64,000 nt of DNA from NCBI RefSeq assembly GCF_022346995.1, contig NZ_JAKRNM010000012.1, forward strand, positions 62,001-126,000. Reading direction: 5' to 3'. The position numbers and the translations under genes were made by a program. Below are positions 1 to 8,468 of this stretch, one piece after another. The DNA is from Paenibacillus sp. ACRRY (GTDB lineage: Bacteria; Bacillota; Bacilli; Paenibacillales; Paenibacillaceae). The notes below the pieces were generated by a model. It searched no databases and was not told the DNA's origin. It saw only the letters and a program-made list of their open reading frames with translations. Position 1 is the stretch's first letter. Each line of letters starts with the position of its first letter.

Positions 1-155
1 AGCAACGCTACAAACTCCTGTTTCTCCATTCTGGGTTGCAGTGCTCGATACACATCAGGCCGAGCCTGGACATGCATTTGATGCAGCTCATCCATTAAGA
101 GGGAAACACCTGGATAGTCACTAGCCGCTGCCTTTCTAATCTGGATTGAATCCAC
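1..155 (-). CDS. GNAT family N-acetyltransferase, partial (N-terminal part only)
   Basis: Only the first 51 codons lie in the window; the gene runs off the left edge. It starts at GTG (153-155) behind an AGGAAGG ribosome site. The start of the protein reads VDSIQIRKAAASDYPGVSLL, then DELHQMHVQARPDVYR. That is the usual N-terminal strand-helix of GNAT acetyltransferases (an IRKA..DY..V opening followed by a substrate-side helix). The acetyl-CoA binding half is not visible, so the substrate cannot be judged. Confidence 0.75.
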   Translation of the reverse strand, partial: MDSIQIRKAAASDYPGVSLLMDELHQMHVQARPDVYRALQPRMEKQEFVAL

Positions 156-197
156 TTAAATCACACCTTCCTGCTTGAATTTACATTATTATACAAC

Positions 198-236
198 ATA
201 ATATAATAAAAGCAGATACCTCAGGCGGTATCTGCT
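198..236 (-). terminator. Intrinsic terminator of the small gene at 265-447
   Basis: Perfect 10-bp stem AGCAGATACC (211-220) / GGTATCTGCT (227-236) with a 6-base loop. On the minus strand it is followed by a TTTATTATATTAT run. Confidence 0.85.
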
Positions 237-264
237 TCGTCAGAAACGACTCATTCGTTTCGTC

Positions 265-447
265 TTATTCTTTGGAGGATTTATCCTCATTAAATGCAAC
301 CGGTGATGGCTTAGCTGCCCAATCGTCCGCTTGTGGTTCAATGTCCACACCGTTCATGATTTTCTTTTTCTCCATCAAGGAATCCCCGTCTTCGTCCAGC
401 TTGTTGCGAATTTCCGCCTCGTCTTGAGGTTGATTATTCTGTGTCAT
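265..447 (-). CDS. Small acidic hydrophilic protein, 60 aa, function unknown
   Basis: The start ATG (445-447) follows an AGGAGGAC ribosome site; an in-frame ATG further upstream (480) has no such site. The product begins MTQNNQPQDEAEIRNKLDED and is highly charged and rich in D, E, K, N and Q. It has no membrane segment or cysteine and is probably disordered. Strong ribosome site plus its own terminator argue that it is real. Composition resembles small Bacillales stress or spore-associated proteins, but I recognise no family. Confidence 0.65.
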   Translation of the reverse strand: MTQNNQPQDEAEIRNKLDEDGDSLMEKKKIMNGVDIEPQADDWAAKPSPVAFNEDKSSKE

Positions 448-535
448 CTTAGAGTCCTCCTTTATATATTTCATCATCATAATGATGTTCCTTTATATAA
501 CTTACCCAATTATTTCATTCCCATTCGCGATGTGG

Positions 536-1153
536 CTATTCGAAATCCACCTGCTTATCCAAAATAACTTCTTCCATCTTATGTTCCAGTTCCGGAATTG
601 AAGGAACCAGTGAAAATTGAACCTGTTCGAGAGAGGCAGGCAGCGCGGGAAGGACACGAAAACTTATAAATGTTTCACCGCCCCCTCCACGACTGCTATG
701 TCTCGTCGACATATGGTTCTGTTCACCAATCACTTCCAGAGCCAAATGGGGCACCACATGTACACGGTCAGTCTCATTTCCTTTATAATGTATCTCCACA
801 TGAACGATACTCTCCGTCTCATATTGCATCGAATGAGTGATGAGATATTCGCAGGAATCCTGAAGCGTTCTCTTCATAATCGGAACAACACCCATCAACT
901 GAAGCTCCTCAGGCGGAAAAAAATGCCTCTGGGGCATAGGTTGTACACTACGCAGGACATAACGGATATCTTCCTCCTTCATATCCAGAGATGCTGCCCA
1001 TTCATCGATGATCTCCTGAGGTGGATGGTACTGAACCGCTCCTGTTATTTGCTTCCTCTGAGCGACCAGCCGAAGCAGCTGTTCGTCAATCTGCCGTACT
1101 TGTTCATTGTATTCAAAAGGGATGACACGAAATTCACTCCAACCTGAACTCAT
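536..1153 (-). CDS. Conserved hypothetical protein, 205 aa
   Basis: Starts at ATG behind GGGAGGAG. Residues about 18-40 (VRQIDEQLLRLVAQRKQITG) resemble the first helix of chorismate-mutase-like domains (ID..LL.L...R). The rest does not, and the catalytic pattern of chorismate mutase is not complete. The C-terminal half looks like beta strands with a GGGG linker near residue 158. There is no signal peptide or membrane segment. I do not recognise the family; the helix could be a simple coiled segment. Confidence 0.7.
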   Translation of the reverse strand: MSSGWSEFRVIPFEYNEQVRQIDEQLLRLVAQRKQITGAVQYHPPQEIIDEWAASLDMKEEDIRYVLRSVQPMPQRHFFPPEELQLMGVVPIMKRTLQDSCEYLITHSMQYETESIVHVEIHYKGNETDRVHVVPHLALEVIGEQNHMSTRHSSRGGGGETFISFRVLPALPASLEQVQFSLVPSIPELEHKMEEVILDKQVDFE

Positions 1154-1280
1154 ATGCTAATCTCCTCCCAATATTGAAGTTCACCACTGACTTAGGTACC
1201 CATTGAATATCAAGTATCTAATAAAACAATTCGCTACTCTACGTTCGCTCCCTCTTCATAGGTTGTAATTAACGCTGTTG

Positions 1281-1340
1281 CAAAACAAAAAATGACGAGC
1301 CTCTCGTCCGGCTATGATAGCCGGGTGCGAAGAGGTTCGC
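1281..1340 (-). terminator. Compound terminator of the EamA gene with three consecutive hairpins
   Basis: Three small perfect hairpins follow one another: GCGAA/TTCGC (1327-1340), CCGGCTAT/ATAGCCGG (1308-1324) and GACGAG/CTCGTC (1294-1308). On the minus strand the last is followed by ATTTTTTGTTTTG. Confidence 0.8.
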
Positions 1341-1349
1341 CACAAGGTT

Positions 1350-2240
1350 TTATATTTTAGCCACTTTGCTGCCCTTCATCTTCATATTTACGAGCAGAAT
1401 GCTGGCGATAATCATAACCAAACCTGCAATCAAATTAACCGTCACGGACTCCCCAAGGAACAATACACTGCAGAACAGTGCAATCAGCGGAATCAGAAAT
1501 GTAAATGATCCCACTTTACTCGCTTCTCCCGAGCTGACCAGACTGAAGAATGCGAGCCAGCCCAGCGCAATGACAAAGACCGAAATGAACAGCATATCCA
1601 GTATAAATGGAAGTACCCATTGCACTTCAGCCCAGTTCTCTGTGGCTGTACCCGTCAATGTCAGGACAACTCCGCCAATCAGAATCGGAATGGCCGTCAT
1701 CCAGATTCCATCCACCTTCGTCGATGTTTTCTTCATATATACAGTTCCGATTGCCCAACTGATGGCACTACACAGTCCGAGCATAACCCCTTCAGGTGAT
1801 ACTTTGCCTGTCATGCCGCCAATACTGATCGTAGCCACCCCTGCAAAACCGAGGACCAAGCCGGCGATTTTCAGTCCATACATCGACTCGCCCAGCCACA
1901 GCCAAGCCCCAATACCGAGCAGCACAGGCTGCAGGAATACGATGGAGGAAAATAACCCTGCGGGTACTTCAGTCAGACCTACAGTCTGAAAGCCATAGAA
2001 GAAAATGATATTCAGCACCGCCGAGATCGCATAGATATGCCAGGTTTCCCGAAGTCGCAGCGTTTTGTACCTTGGAAAAGCATAGATACCGAGCACCAGT
2101 CCGCCAATCAACAGACGCATGCCTGCAAATAAAAGCGGCGGTGCATAATTTAATGCATATTTGGTCAGGGGCCAGTTCACTCCCCACATGAGTACTAGAA
2201 AAGCCAGGACCCAGCCTGCTTTTGCACGTGATAAAGCCAT
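1350..2240 (-). CDS. EamA/DMT family transporter, 296 aa
   Basis: Drug/metabolite-transporter superfamily membrane protein. About ten hydrophobic helices run the whole length in two EamA halves (roughly residues 9-140 and 152-287). The first half opens MWGVNWPLTK. The second has the typical SSGEASKVGSFTFLIPLIALFCSVLFLGE motif region, where a small-residue helix is followed by PL.A...S...LGE. The family exports amino acids, metabolites or drugs; the substrate is not predictable. It is divergent from a LysR regulator 200 bp away, the usual layout of a regulator with its target. Start ATG follows AGGAGAGG. Confidence 0.9.
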   Translation of the reverse strand: MALSRAKAGWVLAFLVLMWGVNWPLTKYALNYAPPLLFAGMRLLIGGLVLGIYAFPRYKTLRLRETWHIYAISAVLNIIFFYGFQTVGLTEVPAGLFSSIVFLQPVLLGIGAWLWLGESMYGLKIAGLVLGFAGVATISIGGMTGKVSPEGVMLGLCSAISWAIGTVYMKKTSTKVDGIWMTAIPILIGGVVLTLTGTATENWAEVQWVLPFILDMLFISVFVIALGWLAFFSLVSSGEASKVGSFTFLIPLIALFCSVLFLGESVTVNLIAGLVMIIASILLVNMKMKGSKVAKI

Positions 2241-2440
2241 AAATTAACCTCTCCTATCTGGCACAGCTTCAGGGCCAATCCACAACCAGGCACCAGATTC
2301 ATGCCCATTGTCTCAGCCCGTCTATATTCAGAGTCAAACGGGCCATTATCCTCCCGTTGATCCTTCTGTTCCTCCATGATACAATAACGAGCGTAATAAT
2401 TGAAATGCATGTTAATCATAAGGAGCATAGCATATTTGTT

Positions 2441-3331
2441 ATGAACAATTCACAATTACAACTATTCGTAAAAATTGCCGAGACCGGAAGCTTCACCCGC
2501 GCCGGGCTGGAACTGAATATGACACAGCCCGCGGTTAGCCGGGCTATCTCATCGCTGGAAAATGAACTGGACGTCACCCTGATTATACGGGACCGGCGAA
2601 ACGGCATTGTGCTTACCGATGTAGGACAGCGAATACTCGTCATTTTTCGCCGGATTTTACAGCAATACGACAAAGTGCAGCAGGTCGTTGCAGCCGAGAA
2701 GGGACTGGAAATCGGTACGATTCGCATCGGTTCTTTTCCCATGTCATCGGCTCATCTGCTGCCTAAGATTATCCGATCCATCCGCGATCGCTACCCTAAC
2801 ATCGAATTTGAACTGCATGAGGGAAACATTCACGAAATTCAGGAATGGCTTAACTCACGTGCGATTGATGTTGCTCTCATTATTGTTACGGAACAGGAGC
2901 CGGTAGAGAAGGCTTACGAAACAATACCGCTCTATAACGAAGAAATGCTGGCTGTGTTCCGGGACGATGAGCCGTTTGCCAATCAGGAAATCCTGCCTGT
3001 GAAGATGTTGAATCAGCATCCCATGATTGTATGCCAGGGCGGATATGAAGTACCCATTGTGGATCTGTTCAAACGTGCGGAAACGGAGCTCCATTTCGGG
3101 TTTGTCGTCCATAACGTCAACACATGCCTGAACATGATTGAACAAGGGCTTGGAACGGCCATGCTGCCTGCCATCTCTCTGTCCTGGCTGCCCCCTGGTG
3201 TGAAGGCACTCCCTACCGAACCGAAGGCTTATCGCCACATCGAGCTCGCCGTCCCTTCTCTGGTGGAAGCCTCTCCGGCATCTCGTCTGTTCATCGAGAC
3301 GGCCCAGCAATTGTTTGGACAACGCGGCTAA
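2441..3331 (+). CDS. LysR family transcriptional regulator, 296 aa
   Basis: N-terminal winged helix-turn-helix in residues 1-60 (LQLFVKIAETGSFTRAGLEL, TQPAVSRAISSLE) with the family's 'TQPAVSR' recognition helix. The LysR substrate-binding domain follows at about residues 88-290. Start chosen at ATG 2441, which gives the normal LysR N-terminus; an in-frame ATG at 2357 would add 28 unlikely residues. The AAGGAG ribosome site lies about 15 bases upstream, a little far. It probably controls the divergent EamA exporter and itself from the shared 200-bp intergenic region. Confidence 0.92.
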   Translation: MNNSQLQLFVKIAETGSFTRAGLELNMTQPAVSRAISSLENELDVTLIIRDRRNGIVLTDVGQRILVIFRRILQQYDKVQQVVAAEKGLEIGTIRIGSFPMSSAHLLPKIIRSIRDRYPNIEFELHEGNIHEIQEWLNSRAIDVALIIVTEQEPVEKAYETIPLYNEEMLAVFRDDEPFANQEILPVKMLNQHPMIVCQGGYEVPIVDLFKRAETELHFGFVVHNVNTCLNMIEQGLGTAMLPAISLSWLPPGVKALPTEPKAYRHIELAVPSLVEASPASRLFIETAQQLFGQRG

Positions 3332-3340
3332 AACAAAAAA

Positions 3341-3388
3341 AAGAACGTCCACGAAGTCACTTCACATGACCAAGCGGACGTCCTTTTT
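3341..3388. terminator. Bidirectional terminator between lysR and nucleoside phosphorylase
   Basis: Stem AAGAACGTCC (3341-3350) with GGACGTCCTT (3376-3385), one mismatch. An A-run lies on the left and TTTTT on the right, so it can serve both convergent genes. Confidence 0.75.
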
Positions 3389-3435
3389 AATTATTTTGAG
3401 TAACGCTATATCCTCAGCATTCCCTTGAACGTTGC

Positions 3436-4197
3436 TTACGCCTGATCCTGCCGAGCGATCGTAGCGAGTGCACGCAGAGAAGCGTTAATCTCGCGCTCAA
3501 CCGCATGTGCTACCGCATCTGTATGCGGATCATATTCGGCAGCCAGATCGCTGTCCGCGAAGCCGTCGATGGCAACAATCGCACCGGCACGCGCACCTCG
3601 CAGCGTGCTGACGATGTACAGTGCCGCAATTTCCATCTCTGCCGCTAATGCGCCGGCCTGTTTATACTTGCGGTGAGGAATCTCCTCCACCCCAGTGAAG
3701 AAGGCATCCAGTGTAACGGTAATGCCTACACCGACTTTGCCTGCATTCATTGCCGGGTCCGCATGGTTCCCTTCCTCCTGTGCAGCTTCAATGAGTGCTT
3801 GGGTGACTCCAATGTCCGCTACTGCGGGGAAACCATCTGGCACCAGCTGACGGGTTAACCCGTCTGAACGGACCGCTGCCGTGCTGACAATAACACTGCC
3901 TGCTGGGTAATCTGCCGTATAGGAGCCGGCTGTTCCGACTCGAATCAGGGTTGTCACACCTGCCCGAATTAGTTCCTCGAAGCAGACGGCCGCTCCCGGA
4001 GAACCTACGCCATGGCTGACAACGGCCATCTGCACCCCTTCATATAGTCCAACGAATGTACGATATTCACGGCTGAACGCCAGTTCTCTGGCCTGCTCGA
4101 GCTTCCGGGAAATCTTCTCCGCACGAGCGGGATCACCACAGACAATAGCATAAGCAGGCATATCTTCCGAATGAATCTGCAATATAGGCATTAACAT
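3436..4197 (-). CDS. Nucleoside phosphorylase (uridine/purine phosphorylase family), 253 aa
   Basis: PNP_UDP_1-type phosphorylase: cleaves nucleosides with phosphate to base and (deoxy)ribose-1-phosphate in the cytoplasm. Visible signatures are GDPARAEKIS (about residues 21-30, phosphate loop), VVSHGVGSPGAAVCFEELI (60-78) and RVGTAGS (86-92). AAEMEIAALY follows near 185, where a conserved Glu contacts ribose. These point to the uridine phosphorylase/hexameric PNP branch; which base is used cannot be told. It lies 2 bases after the molybdopterin protein gene, last in the nucleoside-uptake operon, so imported nucleosides would be its substrate. Confidence 0.85.
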   Translation of the reverse strand: MLMPILQIHSEDMPAYAIVCGDPARAEKISRKLEQARELAFSREYRTFVGLYEGVQMAVVSHGVGSPGAAVCFEELIRAGVTTLIRVGTAGSYTADYPAGSVIVSTAAVRSDGLTRQLVPDGFPAVADIGVTQALIEAAQEEGNHADPAMNAGKVGVGITVTLDAFFTGVEEIPHRKYKQAGALAAEMEIAALYIVSTLRGARAGAIVAIDGFADSDLAAEYDPHTDAVAHAVEREINASLRALATIARQDQA

Positions 4198-4199
4198 CG

Positions 4200-4871
4200 T
4201 TAATCAAACTCCTTCTTCGTCCATTCATCTTCGGGGATCGGCAGATCTTCGCCCGAGAAGCGCTGTTCCTTGAACGGATCGGCAAAGTGATGAAACCCGT
4301 TGCTCTCCCAGAATCCGTTGCGATCTTCGGTCATAAACTCCAAACCGCGTATCCACTTCGCACTTTTCCAGAAGTACAGCTGAGGAACCACCAGGCGCAG
4401 CGGATAGCCATGCTTCGGTGTAAGTGGCTCGCCGTTATATTTGAAAGCAAGCAAGACGTCGTCATGCATCAATTCCTCGAGCGGCACATTAGTCTCATAG
4501 TCGTGATCAGCATGGATCATGACATATTTGGCTTCCGGTTTAACGCCCAAAAGCTTGATGAAATCCGAGAAGCGAATGCCTTCCCATGGGGTATCGAACT
4601 TGGACCAGCGGGTCACACAGTGAATATCGCTCACCGTATTGACCTGAGGCATGGCCTGAAGCTCGGCAAACGAGAATACCTTCTCTTCCTCTACCTCCCC
4701 GAACACTTTCAGATCCCACGTGGACAGGTCGTATTCAGGTACTTCTCCTTCATGCAAAATCGGGAATTTCTCGGTTAGCATCTGTCCCGGCGGCAGCCGA
4801 TCTCCATGCTCAGCACCCGCTTTGGGTGCAGGAGTTTTGGTTTTCTTCAGACGTTCAGCCTTGTTATGCAA
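4200..4871 (-). CDS. Sulfite oxidase-like molybdopterin oxidoreductase, YuiH-like, 223 aa
   Basis: Oxidoreductase molybdopterin-binding domain alone, without heme or dimerisation domains and without a Tat signal, so probably cytoplasmic. The motif DIHCVTRWSKFDTPWEGI (about residues 82-99) holds Cys85, the expected molybdenum ligand. HGYPLRLVVPQLYFWKSAKW (155-174) is the other family hallmark. Length fits B. subtilis YuiH-type proteins. Starts at TTG behind AAGGAGGG. Sitting between nucleoside permease and phosphorylase genes is unexpected for a redox enzyme; its substrate is unknown. Confidence 0.85.
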   Translation of the reverse strand: MHNKAERLKKTKTPAPKAGAEHGDRLPPGQMLTEKFPILHEGEVPEYDLSTWDLKVFGEVEEEKVFSFAELQAMPQVNTVSDIHCVTRWSKFDTPWEGIRFSDFIKLLGVKPEAKYVMIHADHDYETNVPLEELMHDDVLLAFKYNGEPLTPKHGYPLRLVVPQLYFWKSAKWIRGLEFMTEDRNGFWESNGFHHFADPFKEQRFSGEDLPIPEDEWTKKEFD

Positions 4872-4894
4872 TGATAACCCTCCTTCTTTTTACA

Positions 4895-5818
4895 TTAGCG
4901 CGAGCTTCCGCCCACTTTCAGTGCATCTTGTGCGTACGTACGGTCTTTGAAAAAGAACATGGCCACCAGCGTAACAATATACGGAAGCATCAGAGTGAAG
5001 TGAGTTGGCAGGGAGAAGCCCTGCAGACGAATGCTGAGTGCTTCCATGAAACCGAACAGCACACTGGAACCCATGACGCCCAGCGGATTCGCTTGGCCCA
5101 GCATGGTTGCTACCAATGCGATGAAGCCGCGACCTGCGGTCATGCCTTCCGTAAACATCGTCACCTGACCGAGTGACAACTGAGCCCCGGCCAGGGCACA
5201 CAGGATACCGCACATCAGAACCGCACCATACTGAATGCCGCGCACCTTAATCCCGATGCTTTGCGCTGCAATGGGATTCTCGCCGACGGAACGCAGACGG
5301 AAACCTGATACACTTTTGAACAAGTAAAATTGTAATGCAATAACGAGAATGATTCCGAGGTATACGAGTGGGCTGTGCCCGGAGAATACACTGCCTACCC
5401 ACGGAATGTCCTTAATCAGTGGAATATCCCATTTGGGAAGTCCCACCATATCCTTGTCGTAGTATGCACCTTTTACATCAAAAATCGCCCGTAGTGCAAA
5501 GGTCGTCAGACCTGTTGCCAGGAAATTCAGGGATATCCCGACCACGATGGCATTCGCCTTGAGATTAATACTAATAAAGGCAAATAGTGCCGAGAACAAC
5601 ATCACAATAATAATCGAAAAGATAACGGCCAGAAGTACGTTGCCAAACAAATAGTTGCCGACAATCGCGGAGAAAGCGCCGATCAGCACGAGTCCTTCGA
5701 GACCCACGTTGAAGAGGCCGACACGGGAGCATAATGCCCCGCCGAGCGCTGCAAGCAGGATCGGAGTCATAATCCGCAAAGTTGAGCCGAACATGGCTGC
5801 ATCAAACAGTTGTTGCAT
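4895..5818 (-). CDS. nupQ: Nucleoside ABC transporter permease (NupQ-like), 307 aa
   Basis: Second membrane subunit of a BMP-family nucleoside importer, BPD_transp_2 fold, with about eight to nine hydrophobic helices. Hallmarks are GGALCSRVGLFNVGLEGLVLIGAF (residues 26-49) and the coupling region GENPIAAQSIGIKV (about 179-192). Its start overlaps the end of the preceding permease gene by 17 bases, indicating translational coupling. Best match in layout is B. subtilis nupNOPQ (formerly yufNOPQ), a guanosine/nucleoside importer. Confidence 0.88.
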   Translation of the reverse strand: MQQLFDAAMFGSTLRIMTPILLAALGGALCSRVGLFNVGLEGLVLIGAFSAIVGNYLFGNVLLAVIFSIIIVMLFSALFAFISINLKANAIVVGISLNFLATGLTTFALRAIFDVKGAYYDKDMVGLPKWDIPLIKDIPWVGSVFSGHSPLVYLGIILVIALQFYLFKSVSGFRLRSVGENPIAAQSIGIKVRGIQYGAVLMCGILCALAGAQLSLGQVTMFTEGMTAGRGFIALVATMLGQANPLGVMGSSVLFGFMEALSIRLQGFSLPTHFTLMLPYIVTLVAMFFFKDRTYAQDALKVGGSSR

Positions 5819-6869
5819 TGGATTTTTTCTCCTTTCTCCGCTTCAGGAATGAATACCCGATCTGGGCTGATACAAATAACGTAAGCACGGCCTGGATTAC
5901 ACTGCCGACTTCAAGCGGCACATCCGTATTTCGTTCCATCCCCATTGCACCTGTCTGCAGGGCAGCAAGCAATATGGCCGCTACAGCTGTACCAAGTGGG
6001 TGAGAGCGAGCCAGTAGTGTCGCCATGATACCGCTCCATGCGTAGCTTGCCGATGACAGCGATCCATCCAGGAAACGGTACTGCGTTCCCAACACTTCGC
6101 CAGCCCCTGCAAGACCTGCCAGTCCACCGCTGATCACCATGGACAGCATCATCATTCGAATTCGGCGTACCCCGCCATACGTCGCGAACGACGGATTACT
6201 TCCGAGCATGCGAATCTCATAGCCGGTTACTGTTTTGTGCGTAAACCAGTAGATCAGGATTGCAGCTACGATCGCGATGATGAAACCGGCGTGCAGTCCC
6301 ATGCCCTGGAACAGCTTCGGCAGCCAGACTCCCTGGTCAATCATCGGCGTCTGCGCCATCGCTGCTGATCCGGTACGATCCTTGAACGGATAAGAAACCA
6401 TGTACCCGCCAAAATAGATGGCAATATAGTTAAGAAGCAGCGTTGTAATCAACAGGTTCATGCCAAACCGGGCGTCCAGCCAGCCGGCAAATACGGACCA
6501 GATTCCTCCGGCCAGGATTCCCGCCACAATGGCGGCAATACAGACAAGCCATCCCGGGCCTGGCAGATAGAGCGCTGTGAGCGCAGCACTGAGCCCTCCG
6601 AGAATCATCTGTCCTTCCGCTCCCATGTTGAAGAATCCCGCACGGAATGCGAGTGCTACACCCAGTCCAGCAAGGATAATGGGTGTCGAACGAGCCAGTG
6701 TATTCGTGAAGAAGTAGAAGTTCCCGAAGGCTCCCTTCCACATCTCTGCATACGTCTCGAAGACATTCCCGCCAACAATCAGAATTGCCACAGCTCCTGC
6801 AAGCAAACCGATTACTATGGCAAGCAGCGGCTGTACGAGTCCGCGAAGTGTTTCTTTTACCCGATTCAT
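5802..6869 (-). CDS. nupP: Nucleoside ABC transporter permease (NupP-like), 355 aa
   Basis: First membrane subunit of the importer. Family hallmarks: ARSTPIILAGLGVALAFRAG then FNMGAEGQMILGG (about residues 59-92), and the cytoplasmic coupling motif GSNPSFATYGGVRRIRMMM (about 223-241). Multiple hydrophobic helices throughout. Start ATG overlaps the ATPase stop codon as ATGA, so the two are translationally coupled. Confidence 0.88.
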   Translation of the reverse strand: MNRVKETLRGLVQPLLAIVIGLLAGAVAILIVGGNVFETYAEMWKGAFGNFYFFTNTLARSTPIILAGLGVALAFRAGFFNMGAEGQMILGGLSAALTALYLPGPGWLVCIAAIVAGILAGGIWSVFAGWLDARFGMNLLITTLLLNYIAIYFGGYMVSYPFKDRTGSAAMAQTPMIDQGVWLPKLFQGMGLHAGFIIAIVAAILIYWFTHKTVTGYEIRMLGSNPSFATYGGVRRIRMMMLSMVISGGLAGLAGAGEVLGTQYRFLDGSLSSASYAWSGIMATLLARSHPLGTAVAAILLAALQTGAMGMERNTDVPLEVGSVIQAVLTLFVSAQIGYSFLKRRKEKKSNATTV

Positions 6870-8365
6870 ACCCGCTCTTTCCCTCCTGCCATCAATAAGC
6901 TAATCTGTTCTTCCGTGGCTTCATCTGCCTTCAGTTCCCCGGCAATCTCGCCTTCATACATCACAATGATTCGATCGGACAATTGCAAAATCTCGGACAG
7001 TTCCGAAGAAACGAGCAGCACACCAGCGCCTTCATTACGCTTGCGAAGCAGCTCGGCATGAATCGTCTCCATGGCTCCGATATCCACACCACGTGTAGGT
7101 TCCGCTGCAATCAGGAACGGAGCATCCTGCGCAAATTCACGTGCAGCAATCAGCTTCTGCAGATTACCTCCTGACAGGAACTGTGCCTTCGTCTCTGCCG
7201 AACCGGTCTTGATGCTGAACTGTTTGATCCAGCCCTCCACCATGGCCCGTGCAGCTTTGGCCTTAATTACGCCTCGTGTCTGAAGCCGGTGATGATGTCC
7301 CATGAGTCCATTCTCACGCACACTTGCATCCTTGGCTGCTCCCCACATATACCGATCCTCGGGAATGTGAGCAAGTCCATGCTCCCGAATGCGGCGAACA
7401 GGCCAATTCGTTGTATCCTGCCCCGAGAGCAGGACACGGCCACTGTCTGCACTACGCAGACCGGCAATAACCTGGATCAGTTCGGACTGACCGTTACCAG
7501 AGATGCCCGCGATGCCAACGACCTCTCCTTTTCGAACTTCCATGTGGATATCCTTCAGCGCCGAGCGATCCTTCGCTCCGGACAAGCTTACGCCCTCTAC
7601 TTGGAGTACGGCTTCTGTAGGCACGGATGGCTGCTTGTCGAGACGTACCAATTCACGCCCAACCATTAACCGGGATAATTCCTCCACATTGGTGTCTTTC
7701 GCGTCCAATGTGCCTGTGACCTGACCATCACGAAGAACCGTAATCCGGTCAGCCACGTCCATGACTTCCTGCAGTTTGTGCGTAATCAATACGAAGGTCT
7801 TGCCCAGCGCCGCAAGAGCTTTCATATTCGCCAGCAATTCCTTGACTTCCAGTGGTGTCAGTACTGCTGAAGGCTCGTCCAGGATGATAATATCTGCCCC
7901 CTGATGCAGCACCTTGAGAATCTCTACACGCTGCTGCATACCGAGAGGACATTCGGATACTTTCTTCCATGGGTCAACGGGCATGCTGTATTTTTTGCCC
8001 AGGTCGTTCACTTGAGCGGCTGCCTGTTTGCGGTCAAATACGCCCGCTGCAGCCGGCTCGCGGCCAATGACAATGTTCTCAGCTACCGTAAAAGAAGGAA
8101 ACAGCATAAAATGCTGATGCACCATGCCAATACCGCTTGCCATGGCTTGAGACGGAGTGGCGAAGCTTACCTCGCGCCCCCGGACTTTGATCGTACCTGA
8201 CGTTGGCTGCTCCATTCCGTACAGCATACGCATCAGGGTTGTTTTGCCCGCTCCATTCTCACCAACGAGGGCATGGATCTCTCCCTCACGCAAATTAAAA
8301 CGGATATCCCGATTGGCGGTGAAGCCGCCGTATTTCTTCGTAATCTGATCCATCTCCAACAGCAT
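6866..8365 (-). CDS. nupO: Nucleoside ABC transporter ATP-binding protein (NupO-like), 499 aa
   Basis: Two fused ATPase domains of the ribose/nucleoside (CUT2-BMP) type. First domain: Walker A GENGAGKTT near residue 37, a signature-like stretch CPLGMQQRVEI, Walker B IIILDEPSAVLTP. Second domain: degenerate P-loop GISGNGQSE near 285, signature LSGGNLQK near 393, then AAEPTRGVD. A weakened second site is normal for this class. ATG 8365 was chosen because AAGGAG lies about 12 bases upstream and the protein then starts at the normal LEMDQITKKYGG; an upstream ATG at 8410 sits next to the terminator hairpin. Confidence 0.9.
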   Translation of the reverse strand: MLLEMDQITKKYGGFTANRDIRFNLREGEIHALVGENGAGKTTLMRMLYGMEQPTSGTIKVRGREVSFATPSQAMASGIGMVHQHFMLFPSFTVAENIVIGREPAAAGVFDRKQAAAQVNDLGKKYSMPVDPWKKVSECPLGMQQRVEILKVLHQGADIIILDEPSAVLTPLEVKELLANMKALAALGKTFVLITHKLQEVMDVADRITVLRDGQVTGTLDAKDTNVEELSRLMVGRELVRLDKQPSVPTEAVLQVEGVSLSGAKDRSALKDIHMEVRKGEVVGIAGISGNGQSELIQVIAGLRSADSGRVLLSGQDTTNWPVRRIREHGLAHIPEDRYMWGAAKDASVRENGLMGHHHRLQTRGVIKAKAARAMVEGWIKQFSIKTGSAETKAQFLSGGNLQKLIAAREFAQDAPFLIAAEPTRGVDIGAMETIHAELLRKRNEGAGVLLVSSELSEILQLSDRIIVMYEGEIAGELKADEATEEQISLLMAGGKERV

Positions 8366-8412
8366 ATCTCGCGTTCGCTCCTTTCGGTCTCGGGCATTTA
8401 ATAGCAGCAAAA

Positions 8413-8436
8413 CCGGCTGCCTGATCGGGCAGCCGG
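8413..8436 (-). terminator. Partial terminator between nupN and nupO
   Basis: Nine-bp GC-rich stem CCGGCTGCC (8413-8421) / GGCAGCCGG (8428-8436). On the minus strand only TTTTG follows, so leaky. Such hairpins after a binding-protein gene usually keep its expression above that of the downstream transporter genes. Confidence 0.7.
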
Positions 8437-8468
8437 CTGATCAATACCATTCCATCAAACAATTAAAA

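Noticed and set aside
2195-2428. Leftward reading frame of 77 codons between eamA and lysR
   Set aside because: Overlaps the start of eamA and the divergent promoter region, has no ribosome site and no protein-like pattern.
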